A stretch of DNA of 8,985 nucleotides. Origin: Flavobacteriaceae bacterium. GTDB taxonomy: Bacteria; Bacteroidota; Bacteroidia; Flavobacteriales; Flavobacteriaceae. The notes under the pieces are model-generated. The model had not been told where the DNA came from and did not search any database. It was given only the letters and a program-made list of their open reading frames with translations. Location of the stretch: positions 1 to 8,985 of the forward strand of contig CANEXR010000102.1 in NCBI GenBank assembly GCA_947443815.1. The letters are read 5' to 3'. Shown here piece after piece: positions 1 to 5,754 of this stretch. Within the stretch, counting starts at the first letter, position 1; each line of letters opens with the position of its first letter. The translations under genes and the position numbers were made by a program.

Positions 1-359
1 AGTAATAAATCCTCAAAATCAGACATCAGGAAACTACAAATTGCCACATCATCAGAAAGAACTTTAGCATATTCATTACTTTGACCGTCAGTTTCCAAAG
101 TCAATTCTCCAAACAAATCTCCTTTTTGAATTATATCTTTAATCGTTTCGTTCCCTTCTTCATCGACCTCCACAATTTTGATATTTCCTTTTTTTAGTAA
201 AAAAATTCTAGGCAAATCCGAAGAGGAGAAATAAATAATTTCCCCTTTTTGTGCTTTTTTAAAACCCGTAATAATACACAATTGCTTGATTTGTCCAAAA
301 CTCAAGGTGCTAAACAGCTTATGATCACGCAAATACCAATATTTTAATTCTTCATACAT
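1..359 (-). CDS. Crp/Fnr-family transcriptional regulator, N-terminal part (cut by window edge)
   Basis: The frame is open from ATG at 359 to the window edge, giving 119 residues beginning MYEELKYWYLRDHKLF. It reads as a cyclic-nucleotide-binding-like beta-roll: a short N-terminal helix, strands around KKAQKGEIIYF (34-44) and RIFLLKKGNIKIVEVDEEGN (51-70), and the cassette KGDLFGELTL (79-88). This is the sensor half of Crp/Fnr regulators. The helix-turn-helix expected at the C terminus lies beyond the edge, so DNA binding is inferred from the family. The cassette keeps Gly84-Glu85, but the Arg-Ser/Thr pair that holds the cyclic phosphate in E. coli CRP aligns with Glu96-Tyr97, so cAMP binding in the classical way is unlikely. 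A second ATG lies in another frame at 355; the start at 359 gives the long frame. A TACATTTA -7-like box sits upstream. Other cNMP-domain proteins cannot be excluded without the missing half. Confidence 0.8.
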   Translation of the reverse strand, partial: MYEELKYWYLRDHKLFSTLSFGQIKQLCIITGFKKAQKGEIIYFSSSDLPRIFLLKKGNIKIVEVDEEGNETIKDIIQKGDLFGELTLETDGQSNEYAKVLSDDVAICSFLMSDFEDLL

Positions 360-376
360 TACACTACTTGTTTAGG

Positions 377-384
377 TAAATGTA
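377..384 (-). promoter_or_regulatory. possible -7 box of the Crp/Fnr-type gene
   Basis: On the minus strand this reads TACATTTA, one base off the Bacteroidota -7 consensus TAnnTTTG, and it lies 17 bases before the start at 359. No TTG is found at the expected -33 distance. A promoter is expected here because a terminator-like hairpin separates the gene from the upstream dehydrogenase, but the match itself is weak. Confidence 0.3.
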
Positions 385-393
385 GCCTTTTTT

Positions 394-468
394 AAAATAA
401 AAAACCATTAGTGTATTATGTTTCATAAGTTTTTTTGGACTTATAAAGTATAATGCGCTAATGGTTTT
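394..468 (-). terminator. long hairpin terminator after the acyl-CoA dehydrogenase gene
   Basis: Arms at 401-419 and 450-468 are near-perfect inverted repeats (outer 11 pairs AAAACCATTAG/CTAATGGTTTT exact). A further inner stem lies at 425-430/439-444, with loop 431-438. Reading the minus strand, the hairpin runs straight into TTTTTTATTTT (404 down to 394), the layout of an intrinsic terminator placed 20 bases after the stop codon at 488. Four imperfect positions are G-U wobbles in plus-strand RNA but C-A mismatches in minus-strand RNA (see findings), so an additional plus-strand role is possible. Confidence 0.75.
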
Positions 469-487
469 GAAATCTTTTTACCTAATA

Positions 488-1627
488 CTATAAGACTAGT
501 GTTCTAGAAATTACAATGCGTTGAATTTCTGAAGTCCCTTCATATATCTGAGTAATTTTAGCATCACGCATCATTCTTTCTACATGATATTCAGCCACAT
601 AGCCATTTCCGCCATGAATTTGAACCGCTTCAATTGTAGTATCCATAGCCGTTTGCGAAGCAAATAATTTTGCCATAGCCCCAGATTGAGAAATATCTTT
701 CCCCTCATCTTTTTCTGAAGCTGCCTTTAAACACAACATTTTAGCAGCCATAATTTGAGTTGCCATATCGGCTAATTTGAATGCAATCGCTTGGTGTTTG
801 AAAATTTCTTTTCCAAAAGCTTTTCGCTCTTGCGAATATTTCAAAGCTAATTCATAGGCTCCAGTTGCTATCCCTAATGCTTGCGAGGCGATACCAATTC
901 TTCCGCCATTTAAAACAGCCATTGCAAAATTAAAACCAAATCCATCTGCTCCAATTCGGTTTTCTTTTGGAACTTTAACATCGGTAAACATCAATGAGTG
1001 CGTATCTGATCCGCGAATTCCCATTTTCTTTTCTTTAACCCCAATTTCAAAACCAGCCCATCCTTTTTCAACAATAAAAGCATTGATACCTTTATGTCCT
1101 TTTTCGACATCTGTTTGTGCCATAACTATATATGTCGATGCCGAAGATCCGTTTGTAATCCAGTTTTTTGTTCCGTTTAACAAATAATAGTCGCCTTTGT
1201 CAATAGCAGTTGTTTTTTGCGAAGTGGCATCAGAGCCCGCTTCTGGTTCCGACAAACAAAATGCCCCAATGACATCCCCTTTTGCTAAGGGTATTAAATA
1301 TTTTATTTTTTGTTCCTCATTACAATATTTTTCTAAGCCAGCACAAACAAGTGAATTATTAACCGACATAATAACGGCTGATGAAGCATCAATTTTTGCA
1401 ATTTCGGTAATGGCTAAAACATAAGAAATGCTATCAAGACCAGAGCCACCGTATTTTGGATCTACCATCATCCCCAAGAAACCTAGCTCCGCCATTTTTT
1501 TGACTTGCTCAGTTGGAAATTTTGAAAATTCGTCCCTTTCTATTACACCAGGCAACAATTCGGTTTGAGCAAAATCTCTTGCAGCTTGTTGAATCATTAA
1601 ATGCTCTTCGGTTAGATTAAAATCCAT
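488..1627 (-). CDS. acyl-CoA dehydrogenase, short-chain (butyryl-CoA dehydrogenase) type
   Basis: This 379-residue flavoenzyme should catalyse FAD-dependent alpha,beta-dehydrogenation of an acyl-CoA in the cytoplasm, passing electrons to electron-transfer flavoprotein, in fatty-acid or branched-chain amino-acid breakdown. Both family signatures are present: CLSEPEAGSDATS at 124-136 (FAD/substrate loop) and the Q336-IHGGNGY...R351...D355 signature near the C terminus. WITNG (156-160) packs on the flavin. Glu363 in YEGTSEIQR (362-370) is at the position of the catalytic base in short- and medium-chain enzymes. In isovaleryl-CoA dehydrogenase the base sits elsewhere, which argues for a straight short-chain substrate, but specificity is not proven. 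Length is normal for the family (about 380). The start at 1627 gives the usual N terminus MDFNLTEEHLMIQ. It is divergent from anmK and is followed by a hairpin terminator. Confidence 0.93.
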   Translation of the reverse strand: MDFNLTEEHLMIQQAARDFAQTELLPGVIERDEFSKFPTEQVKKMAELGFLGMMVDPKYGGSGLDSISYVLAITEIAKIDASSAVIMSVNNSLVCAGLEKYCNEEQKIKYLIPLAKGDVIGAFCLSEPEAGSDATSQKTTAIDKGDYYLLNGTKNWITNGSSASTYIVMAQTDVEKGHKGINAFIVEKGWAGFEIGVKEKKMGIRGSDTHSLMFTDVKVPKENRIGADGFGFNFAMAVLNGGRIGIASQALGIATGAYELALKYSQERKAFGKEIFKHQAIAFKLADMATQIMAAKMLCLKAASEKDEGKDISQSGAMAKLFASQTAMDTTIEAVQIHGGNGYVAEYHVERMMRDAKITQIYEGTSEIQRIVISRTLVL

Positions 1628-1652
1628 ATTTTTATTGTAAATTAAATGTTCT

Positions 1653-1660
1653 TAAATTTG
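1653..1660 (+). promoter_or_regulatory. candidate -7 box for anmK
   Basis: TAAATTTG is a perfect TAnnTTTG box 55 bases upstream of the anmK ATG. The nearest upstream TTG (1635-1637) leaves only a 15-base spacer, shorter than usual, so the call rests on the -7 box. A weaker alternative, TAATTTTA at 1704-1711, lies so close to the ATG that it would give a nearly leaderless transcript. Confidence 0.4.
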
Positions 1661-1664
1661 CAGC

Positions 1665-1694
1665 CAAAAGTAATTATTAAATATCAAATTTCAA
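1665..1694 (-). promoter_or_regulatory. promoter of the acyl-CoA dehydrogenase gene
   Basis: On the minus strand TTG (1694-1692) is followed after 19 bases by TACTTTTG (1672-1665). This matches the Bacteroidota consensus TTG-N(about 19-21)-TAnnTTTG exactly at the defined positions. Transcription would start near 1658, leaving a leader of about 30 bases with no Shine-Dalgarno sequence. Confidence 0.6.
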
Positions 1695-1715
1695 ACGATT
1701 TCGTAATTTTAGCCC

Positions 1716-2786
1716 ATGTCAAAAAAAAAGTACAATAGTATTGGTATAATGTCTGGAACTTCGCTAGATGGTATCGATTTATCACACATAGCGTTTACGG
1801 TCGAAAACAACAAATGGGAATTTCAAATCTTGGAATCTGAAACCGTTTCTTATCCTCTCGATTGGTTAAATAAACTAAAAATAGCCGTTGGTTTTTCGGC
1901 TGAGGAACTCCAAAGACTAAATCAAGATTACACGCAATTCTTGGCTATTGTCATTTCGGGTTTTATAAAAAAGCATGCCCTAAAAAATTTAGATGCTGTT
2001 TGTTCCCATGGCCACACCATCTTGCACCAACCACAAAACGGTTTTACATTACAAATTGGTAATTTACCTGAACTAGCAACTTTGATTCAGCAAACCGTCG
2101 TTTGTGATTTCAGAGTTCAGGATGTTCAAATGGGAGGACAAGGCGCACCTTTAGTTCCAATTGGAGATCAAATTTTATTTTCACAATATGATTACTGTAT
2201 GAATTTAGGTGGTTTTTCGAATGTTTCTTTTGAACAAAACAGCCAACGAATTGCTTTTGATATTTCACCCGTAAATACCGTTTTGAATTTTTATGCCAAC
2301 CAATTAGGATTTGATTATGACAATAAAGGAATCATTTCCAAAACAGGAAAAATCAATACCATTTTATTAAACCAACTCAATTCTTTGGATTTTTATACAA
2401 AAACATATCCTAAATCATTAGGTTTTGAATTTGTAAAAGAAACTATTTTGCCACTAATTGAAACTTTTTTAATACCCATTGAAGATAAATTGGGAACATT
2501 CACAGAACATATAGCGTACCAAATTGCATTGGCATTGCCTCGTAAAAAAGGGAGTCTTTTGATTACTGGCGGTGGTGCTTATAATGATTTTCTAATAGAA
2601 CGCATCCAACACTATTTGCCCGAAATGCAAATTATTATTCCCGAAAAAAAGATTTTAGAATATAAAGAAGCACTACTATTTGCATTTCTTGGTATTTTAA
2701 AATTACGAAATGAAGTTAATGTTTTGAGTAGTGTAACAGGCGCAAAAATGAATCATAGTTCCGGTTACATCTATCTACCAAAATAA
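1716..2786 (+). CDS. anmK: anhydro-N-acetylmuramic acid kinase (AnmK)
   Basis: AnmK phosphorylates and opens 1,6-anhydro-N-acetylmuramic acid to MurNAc-6-phosphate with ATP, a cytoplasmic step in recycling cell-wall fragments. The 356-residue product (E. coli about 369) has the sugar-kinase (ASKHA) fold markers: the phosphate loop GIMSGTSLDGID (10-21), SHGHTILHQP (97-106), DFRVQDVQMGGQGAPLVPIGD (131-151), NLGGFSNVS (163-171), and the second nucleotide-binding stretch LLITGGGAYN (281-290). The tail TGAKMNHSSGYI (341-352) is in the usual place. Asp182, in AFDISPVN, aligns with the catalytic-base aspartate of the classical GFDTGPGN segment, but the residues around it differ. No other recycling gene (murQ, nagZ, ampG) is in the window. 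The ATG at 1716 directly precedes the conserved N terminus, with no Shine-Dalgarno sequence. Confidence 0.92.
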   Translation: MSKKKYNSIGIMSGTSLDGIDLSHIAFTVENNKWEFQILESETVSYPLDWLNKLKIAVGFSAEELQRLNQDYTQFLAIVISGFIKKHALKNLDAVCSHGHTILHQPQNGFTLQIGNLPELATLIQQTVVCDFRVQDVQMGGQGAPLVPIGDQILFSQYDYCMNLGGFSNVSFEQNSQRIAFDISPVNTVLNFYANQLGFDYDNKGIISKTGKINTILLNQLNSLDFYTKTYPKSLGFEFVKETILPLIETFLIPIEDKLGTFTEHIAYQIALALPRKKGSLLITGGGAYNDFLIERIQHYLPEMQIIIPEKKILEYKEALLFAFLGILKLRNEVNVLSSVTGAKMNHSSGYIYLPK

Positions 2787-2820
2787 TTATTAAAATACAT
2801 AATTCGCAGTATTCTTTTCA

Positions 2821-2828
2821 TATATTTG
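2821..2828 (+). promoter_or_regulatory. -7 box of the Glu/Leu-type dehydrogenase gene
   Basis: TATATTTG matches TAnnTTTG exactly and would place the transcription start about 18 bases before the ATG at 2853. No TTG stands at the -33 distance (TTC at 2803-2805 is the nearest), so the upstream element is poor. It implies transcription separate from anmK, which ends 66 bases upstream of this ATG. Confidence 0.5.
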
Positions 2829-2852
2829 CCAAAATTATACATATCGCAATAA

Positions 2853-4079
2853 ATGAAAGACTTATTGAAGAAATTCGAAAACAAAACTCCAGAAATAATT
2901 TTCAATTGGAAAGATTCTGAAACCGAAGCTGAAGGCTGGACCGTCATCAATTCTCTTCGTGGTGGTGCTGCAGGCGGTGGAACCCGAATGAGAAAAGGCT
3001 TAGATATGAATGAAGTTTTATCATTGGCCAAAACCATGGAAGTTAAATTTTCTGTTTCAGGCCCTGCGATTGGTGGTGCAAAATCAGGTATTAATTTTGA
3101 CCCAAATGATCCTAGAAAAAAAGGGGTTTTGCAACGTTGGTACAAGGCCGTTTCTCCATTATTAAAAAGTTATTATGGGACAGGCGGCGATTTGAATGTT
3201 GATGAAATTCATGAAGTGATTCCAATGACCGAAGAATGTGGTGTTTGGCATCCGCAAGAAGGGGTTTTTAATGGGCATTTCAAACCAACCGAAGCAGATA
3301 AAATCAATAGAATTGGGCAGTTGCGCCAAGGCGTTGTTAAAGTAATTGAAAATCCTAAATTTTCGCCAGATGTAACTCGCAAATATACTGTTGCTGATAT
3401 GATTACTGGTTATGGAGTTGCGGAAGCTGTTCGTCATTATTATACGCTTTATGGAGGTACTGTAAAAGGAAAAAAAGCTATTGTACAAGGTTTTGGAAAT
3501 GTAGGTTCGGCAGCTGCTTTTTACTTAGCAGAAATGGGGGCAAAAATCATCGGTATTATAGACAGAGATGGCGGATTAATTAATGAAGATGGATTTTCTT
3601 TCGAAGAGATAAAAGCATTGTTTTTAGCTAAAGATGGTAATCAATTAGTAGCTAAAGACATGATACCTTTTGCCGAAATCAATGAAAAAATTTGGACAAT
3701 TGGAGCCGAAATTTTCACACCTTGTGCTGCCTCACGATTAGTGGCACAATCTCAAATTGATCGTTTAATTGAAAATGGACTTGAAGTGATTTCTTGTGGT
3801 GCCAATGTGCCTTTTGCGGATACCGAAATCTTTTTTGGCTCTATTATGGAGCATGTAGATCATAAGGTAAGTTTAATTCCAGACTTTATTTCAAATTGTG
3901 GTATGGCTAGAGTTTTTGCTTATTTTATGGAAAAGAAAGTACAAATGACAGATGAAGCTATCTTTTTGGACACTTCTGAAACTATCAGGAAAGCCATAGA
4001 AAAAGCACATACTTTAAATCCTTCGAAAACAAATATTAGCGCCACCGCTTTTGAGATTGCATTAAAGCAACTTACATAA
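2853..4079 (+). CDS. Glu/Leu/Phe/Val dehydrogenase family amino-acid dehydrogenase
   Basis: This enzyme should carry out NAD(P)-dependent oxidative deamination of an amino acid to its 2-oxo acid plus ammonia, or the reverse, in the cytoplasm. The 408-residue chain has the family architecture. The N-terminal catalytic domain has Lys64 (MEVKFSVSG) and the active-site Lys77 in AIGGAKSGINFDP (72-84), with Asp113 in GTGGDLNVDE (109-118). The Rossmann domain has GFGNVGS at 213-219 and a second strand ending IIDRDGG (235-241), whose aspartate favours NAD+. EIFTPCAAS (286-294) and SCGANVP (314-320) complete the cofactor and substrate face. Motifs are mixed: GGGTRM (41-46) resembles leucine dehydrogenase, while GGAKSG and GANVP resemble glutamate dehydrogenase. 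Length also falls between leucine enzymes (about 365) and glutamate enzymes (415-450). The substrate is therefore left open. It is a single-gene unit between its own -7 box and terminator. Confidence 0.88.
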   Translation: MKDLLKKFENKTPEIIFNWKDSETEAEGWTVINSLRGGAAGGGTRMRKGLDMNEVLSLAKTMEVKFSVSGPAIGGAKSGINFDPNDPRKKGVLQRWYKAVSPLLKSYYGTGGDLNVDEIHEVIPMTEECGVWHPQEGVFNGHFKPTEADKINRIGQLRQGVVKVIENPKFSPDVTRKYTVADMITGYGVAEAVRHYYTLYGGTVKGKKAIVQGFGNVGSAAAFYLAEMGAKIIGIIDRDGGLINEDGFSFEEIKALFLAKDGNQLVAKDMIPFAEINEKIWTIGAEIFTPCAASRLVAQSQIDRLIENGLEVISCGANVPFADTEIFFGSIMEHVDHKVSLIPDFISNCGMARVFAYFMEKKVQMTDEAIFLDTSETIRKAIEKAHTLNPSKTNISATAFEIALKQLT

Positions 4080-4099
4080 CAAAACAAACTTAGCATTAG

Positions 4100-4146
4100 A
4101 AAGGGATTATGCAGATTATTAAAATCTGTGTAATCCCTTTTCTCTG
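4100..4146 (+). terminator. terminator of the Glu/Leu-type dehydrogenase gene
   Basis: Arms 4100-4117 and 4123-4140 form an 18-bp stem with two G-U wobbles and a 5-base loop. The descending arm ends in CCCTTTTCTCT, a modest U-rich tail. It begins 20 bases after the stop codon. Confidence 0.8.
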
Positions 4147-4207
4147 TTGACAATTTTTAGTACATTTCAACGTTTTTATTGGTACACCTTAAAATTTATA
4201 ATTCGAA

Positions 4208-5098
4208 ATGAGTTTTACTATTTCATCTGATCAAAAAAAATCATTAGCACTCTCTATACTGCTCTATGCTAGCTTTTTATTGCTGTTGTTTTTTATCCGC
4301 TTTTGGCCTCCTTCCAACTTGGAGCAATTGACCGGTGGTGGCGGCGGTGGTGGCGTTACAGTAAATTTTGGCGATAGTGATTTGGGTTCAGGAGCCAATT
4401 ATAAAAGTGAGGTCTTGGAAATAAAAAACCAAACCAAACAAACGCCCACAAAATCAGTCCCTGAAGAAGCTATTTTATCTCAGGAAAACAGTACCGAAGA
4501 AAGTGTAGTTATCCCTCAAAAAGAAAAAACTAAAAAACCAACAGTTGCTATAAAAGAAGAAACAAAGCCTGTGGTTGTAAAACCGAAGGTTTCAAACAAC
4601 ACGAATGATGCATTATCGAGTATTTTAAAAGGTTCTAATAAAGGGGGTGATGGTGATGATAAAACAGCTGGGAACAAAGGAAAATCTAATGGCAGTTTAG
4701 GCACAAATGGTTATTCTGGAACCGGTGGCTCAGGCGGCGGCACGGGTGGCGGAAATGGTACTGGTAACGGAATAGGTACTGGAAGCGGTTATGGCGCTGG
4801 AAATGGTGGAGGGTCTGGTGGTGGAAGTGGCTATTCATTAGGAAACAGAAAAGCGATTTCTAAACCTAAACCTAACAGTGAGTGTAGTGATGAAACGGGA
4901 ATAGTGGTAGTAGAGATAACAGTTGATAAAAATGGCAATACGCTTAGCGCAGTTCCAGGAATAAGAGGCACTACAATTACAGCAAAATGCTTAAAAGACC
5001 AAGCAAAAATGGCGGCTATGAATACCAAATGGAGTGCTAGCAGTGATGCTGCTGAAAAGCAAGTTGGCAAGATTATTTATAATTTCAATGTCAATTAA
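4208..5098 (+). CDS. tonB: TonB-like energy transducer with glycine-rich linker
   Basis: This is probably the periplasm-spanning arm that carries proton-motive energy from ExbB/ExbD to outer-membrane TonB-dependent transporters. The 296-residue chain has a cytoplasmic N terminus (SSDQKKS) and one membrane anchor at about 13-30. Seven glycines at 43-49 run into VTVNFGDSDLGSG (50-62). A Lys/Pro/Glu-rich stretch (about 75-128) and a linker (142-212, 25 of the last 42 residues glycine) follow. The C-terminal domain (about 224-296) has the TonB_C-type strand VVVEITVDKNGN (233-244) and ends KIIYNFNVN. Differences from E. coli TonB are no His in the membrane segment, Gly-rich rather than Pro-rich spacing, no YP motif, and two cysteines (226, 261). 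A TolA-like role is the main alternative. It converges on exbD-exbB, which supports the call. No convincing promoter was found upstream. Confidence 0.8.
   Translation: MSFTISSDQKKSLALSILLYASFLLLLFFIRFWPPSNLEQLTGGGGGGGVTVNFGDSDLGSGANYKSEVLEIKNQTKQTPTKSVPEEAILSQENSTEESVVIPQKEKTKKPTVAIKEETKPVVVKPKVSNNTNDALSSILKGSNKGGDGDDKTAGNKGKSNGSLGTNGYSGTGGSGGGTGGGNGTGNGIGTGSGYGAGNGGGSGGGSGYSLGNRKAISKPKPNSECSDETGIVVVEITVDKNGNTLSAVPGIRGTTITAKCLKDQAKMAAMNTKWSASSDAAEKQVGKIIYNFNVN
4718..4843 (+). repeat. GGN-codon low-complexity tract in the TonB-like gene
   Basis: This in-frame stretch encodes residues 171-212, of which 25 are glycine spaced by Ser, Thr, Asn, Tyr and Ala. Codons vary among GGT, GGC, GGA and GGG, so it is a protein-level low-complexity linker rather than a pure DNA microsatellite. 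It could still change length by slippage or recombination. Confidence 0.75.
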
Positions 5099-5140
5099 AG
5101 AACTGGAATACCTACTTATTATAGGAATTAAATTAACAGA

Positions 5141-5170
5141 AAATGCCTTGATCTCAAGGCATTTTTTTTG
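5141..5170 (+). terminator. intrinsic terminator of the TonB-like gene
   Basis: AAATGCCTT (5141-5149) pairs perfectly with AAGGCATTT (5156-5164) around a 6-base loop and is followed by a run of Ts to 5169. This is a textbook rho-independent terminator 42 bases after the tonB stop. Confidence 0.92.
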
Positions 5171-5216
5171 TTTTATATGTTTTGTATATTCTATTTTCTT
5201 GGTATTTGCAGGGTTT

Positions 5217-5330
5217 GTGTGAGGGATAGGAGCAAGTACCGAAGTACTGCGGATAGCCCGACCGCAATAGAAAAAGGGGCGCAATCCGTATGATGTTGAT
5301 TAGCCCCTTTTTTCTATTGGGGTCACACCC
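5217..5330. repeat. GC-rich structured intergenic element, possible dispersed repeat
   Basis: Between the convergent tonB and exbD genes, 5221-5340 is 50% G+C (60 of 120 counted), against 14 of 60 in 5161-5220. Nested inverted repeats suggest one fold: outer GTGTGA (5217-5222) with TCACAC (5323-5328); GGG (5223-5225) with CCC (5257-5259) enclosing hairpin 5232-5250 (loop CGAA); then the long hairpin 5265-5319. No open frame or homologue is evident. From memory, strings like GCGGATAGCCCG recur between genes in flavobacterial genomes, so this may be a dispersed repeat; I cannot verify that here. Confidence 0.5.
5265..5319. terminator. bidirectional terminator between tonB and exbD
   Basis: CAATAGAAAAAGGGGC (5265-5280) pairs with 5303-5319 over 16 pairs with one bulged base. 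Each GC core (GGGGC/GCCCC) is followed by a T run and preceded by an A run on either strand, the usual design between converging genes. On the minus strand it lies 37 bases after the exbD stop. The loop is long (22 bases) but contains a further AATC/GATT pairing. Confidence 0.7.
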
Positions 5331-5356
5331 AAAGGAGGTTAATTGCTGAATATTTT

Positions 5357-5752
5357 TTATTTGGGACTGGTGGCTATGACGAACTTTAGGTTGTTCTTCA
5401 CTCCTATTTGCAAAACATCGACTAGGTCTTGCACTTGTAGATTAAACGGAATTCGGACAATAACGGTTTGGTCTTTTTCGGTGCTAATTTTTGACATCAG
5501 AGTGGTTTCTAGTGCTTCGAAAGGGACTTCTTGTTTGTCGAGATAGAATTTTTTGTCTTCGGTTACAGACAAGCTAATGTATTGCTTATTGGTTTTCTCA
5601 TTGGATTTTGCCTTCGGCAATGTCATTTTTATAACATTTGGATTGGCAAGAGTGGATATAATAAGAAAAAATAATAGCAAAAAAAACATAATATCGCTCA
5701 ATGAAGAAGTGGCTACTTCGGCATGAAATCTTCTTTTTCGTTTTATAGACAT
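5357..5752 (-). CDS. exbD: ExbD-type biopolymer transport protein
   Basis: ExbD forms the proton-channel core with ExbB in the inner membrane and drives TonB. The 131-residue protein is small and single-pass: a basic cytoplasmic start (MSIKRKRRFHAEVATSS), a membrane segment at about 18-36, then a periplasmic domain. Asp20 in SLSDIMFFLLLFF sits at the N-terminal end of the membrane helix, the position of the essential proton-carrying aspartate of ExbD/TolR (Asp25 in E. coli ExbD). The periplasmic part has the expected strand pattern: YISLSVTEDKKFYLDKQEV (58-76), then a DQTVIVRIPF strand. Its ATG begins two bases after the exbB stop, so the two are co-transcribed. Many Bacteroidota have two ExbD copies in tandem; only one is present here. 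Confidence 0.93.
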   Translation of the reverse strand: MSIKRKRRFHAEVATSSLSDIMFFLLLFFLIISTLANPNVIKMTLPKAKSNEKTNKQYISLSVTEDKKFYLDKQEVPFEALETTLMSKISTEKDQTVIVRIPFNLQVQDLVDVLQIGVKNNLKFVIATSPK

Positions 5753-5754
5753 AC

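Noticed and set aside
2771..3145. 124-codon minus-strand frame over the start of the amino-acid dehydrogenase
   Set aside because: It is antisense to well-conserved coding sequence and overlaps the promoter; it is a reading-frame shadow.
4161..4198. Possible -7 boxes upstream of the TonB-like gene (TACATTTC, TAAAATTTA)
   Set aside because: Neither matches TAnnTTTG and no TTG is at a suitable distance, so no promoter was called.
4334..4354. Run of glycine codons as a phase-variable microsatellite
   Set aside because: The codons are mixed GGT/GGC rather than a pure repeat and the frame is preserved, so slippage control is not supported.
4991..5284. 97-codon minus-strand frame crossing the tonB 3' end and the intergenic element
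   Set aside because: It runs through tonB coding sequence, the tonB terminator and the structured element, and has no recognisable protein features.
5331..5345. AAAGGAGGTT, a perfect Shine-Dalgarno-like string followed by TTG at 5343
   Set aside because: The frame it would serve is antisense to exbD, starts with TTG only two bases away, and lacks protein-like composition. Bacteroidota rarely use Shine-Dalgarno sites.
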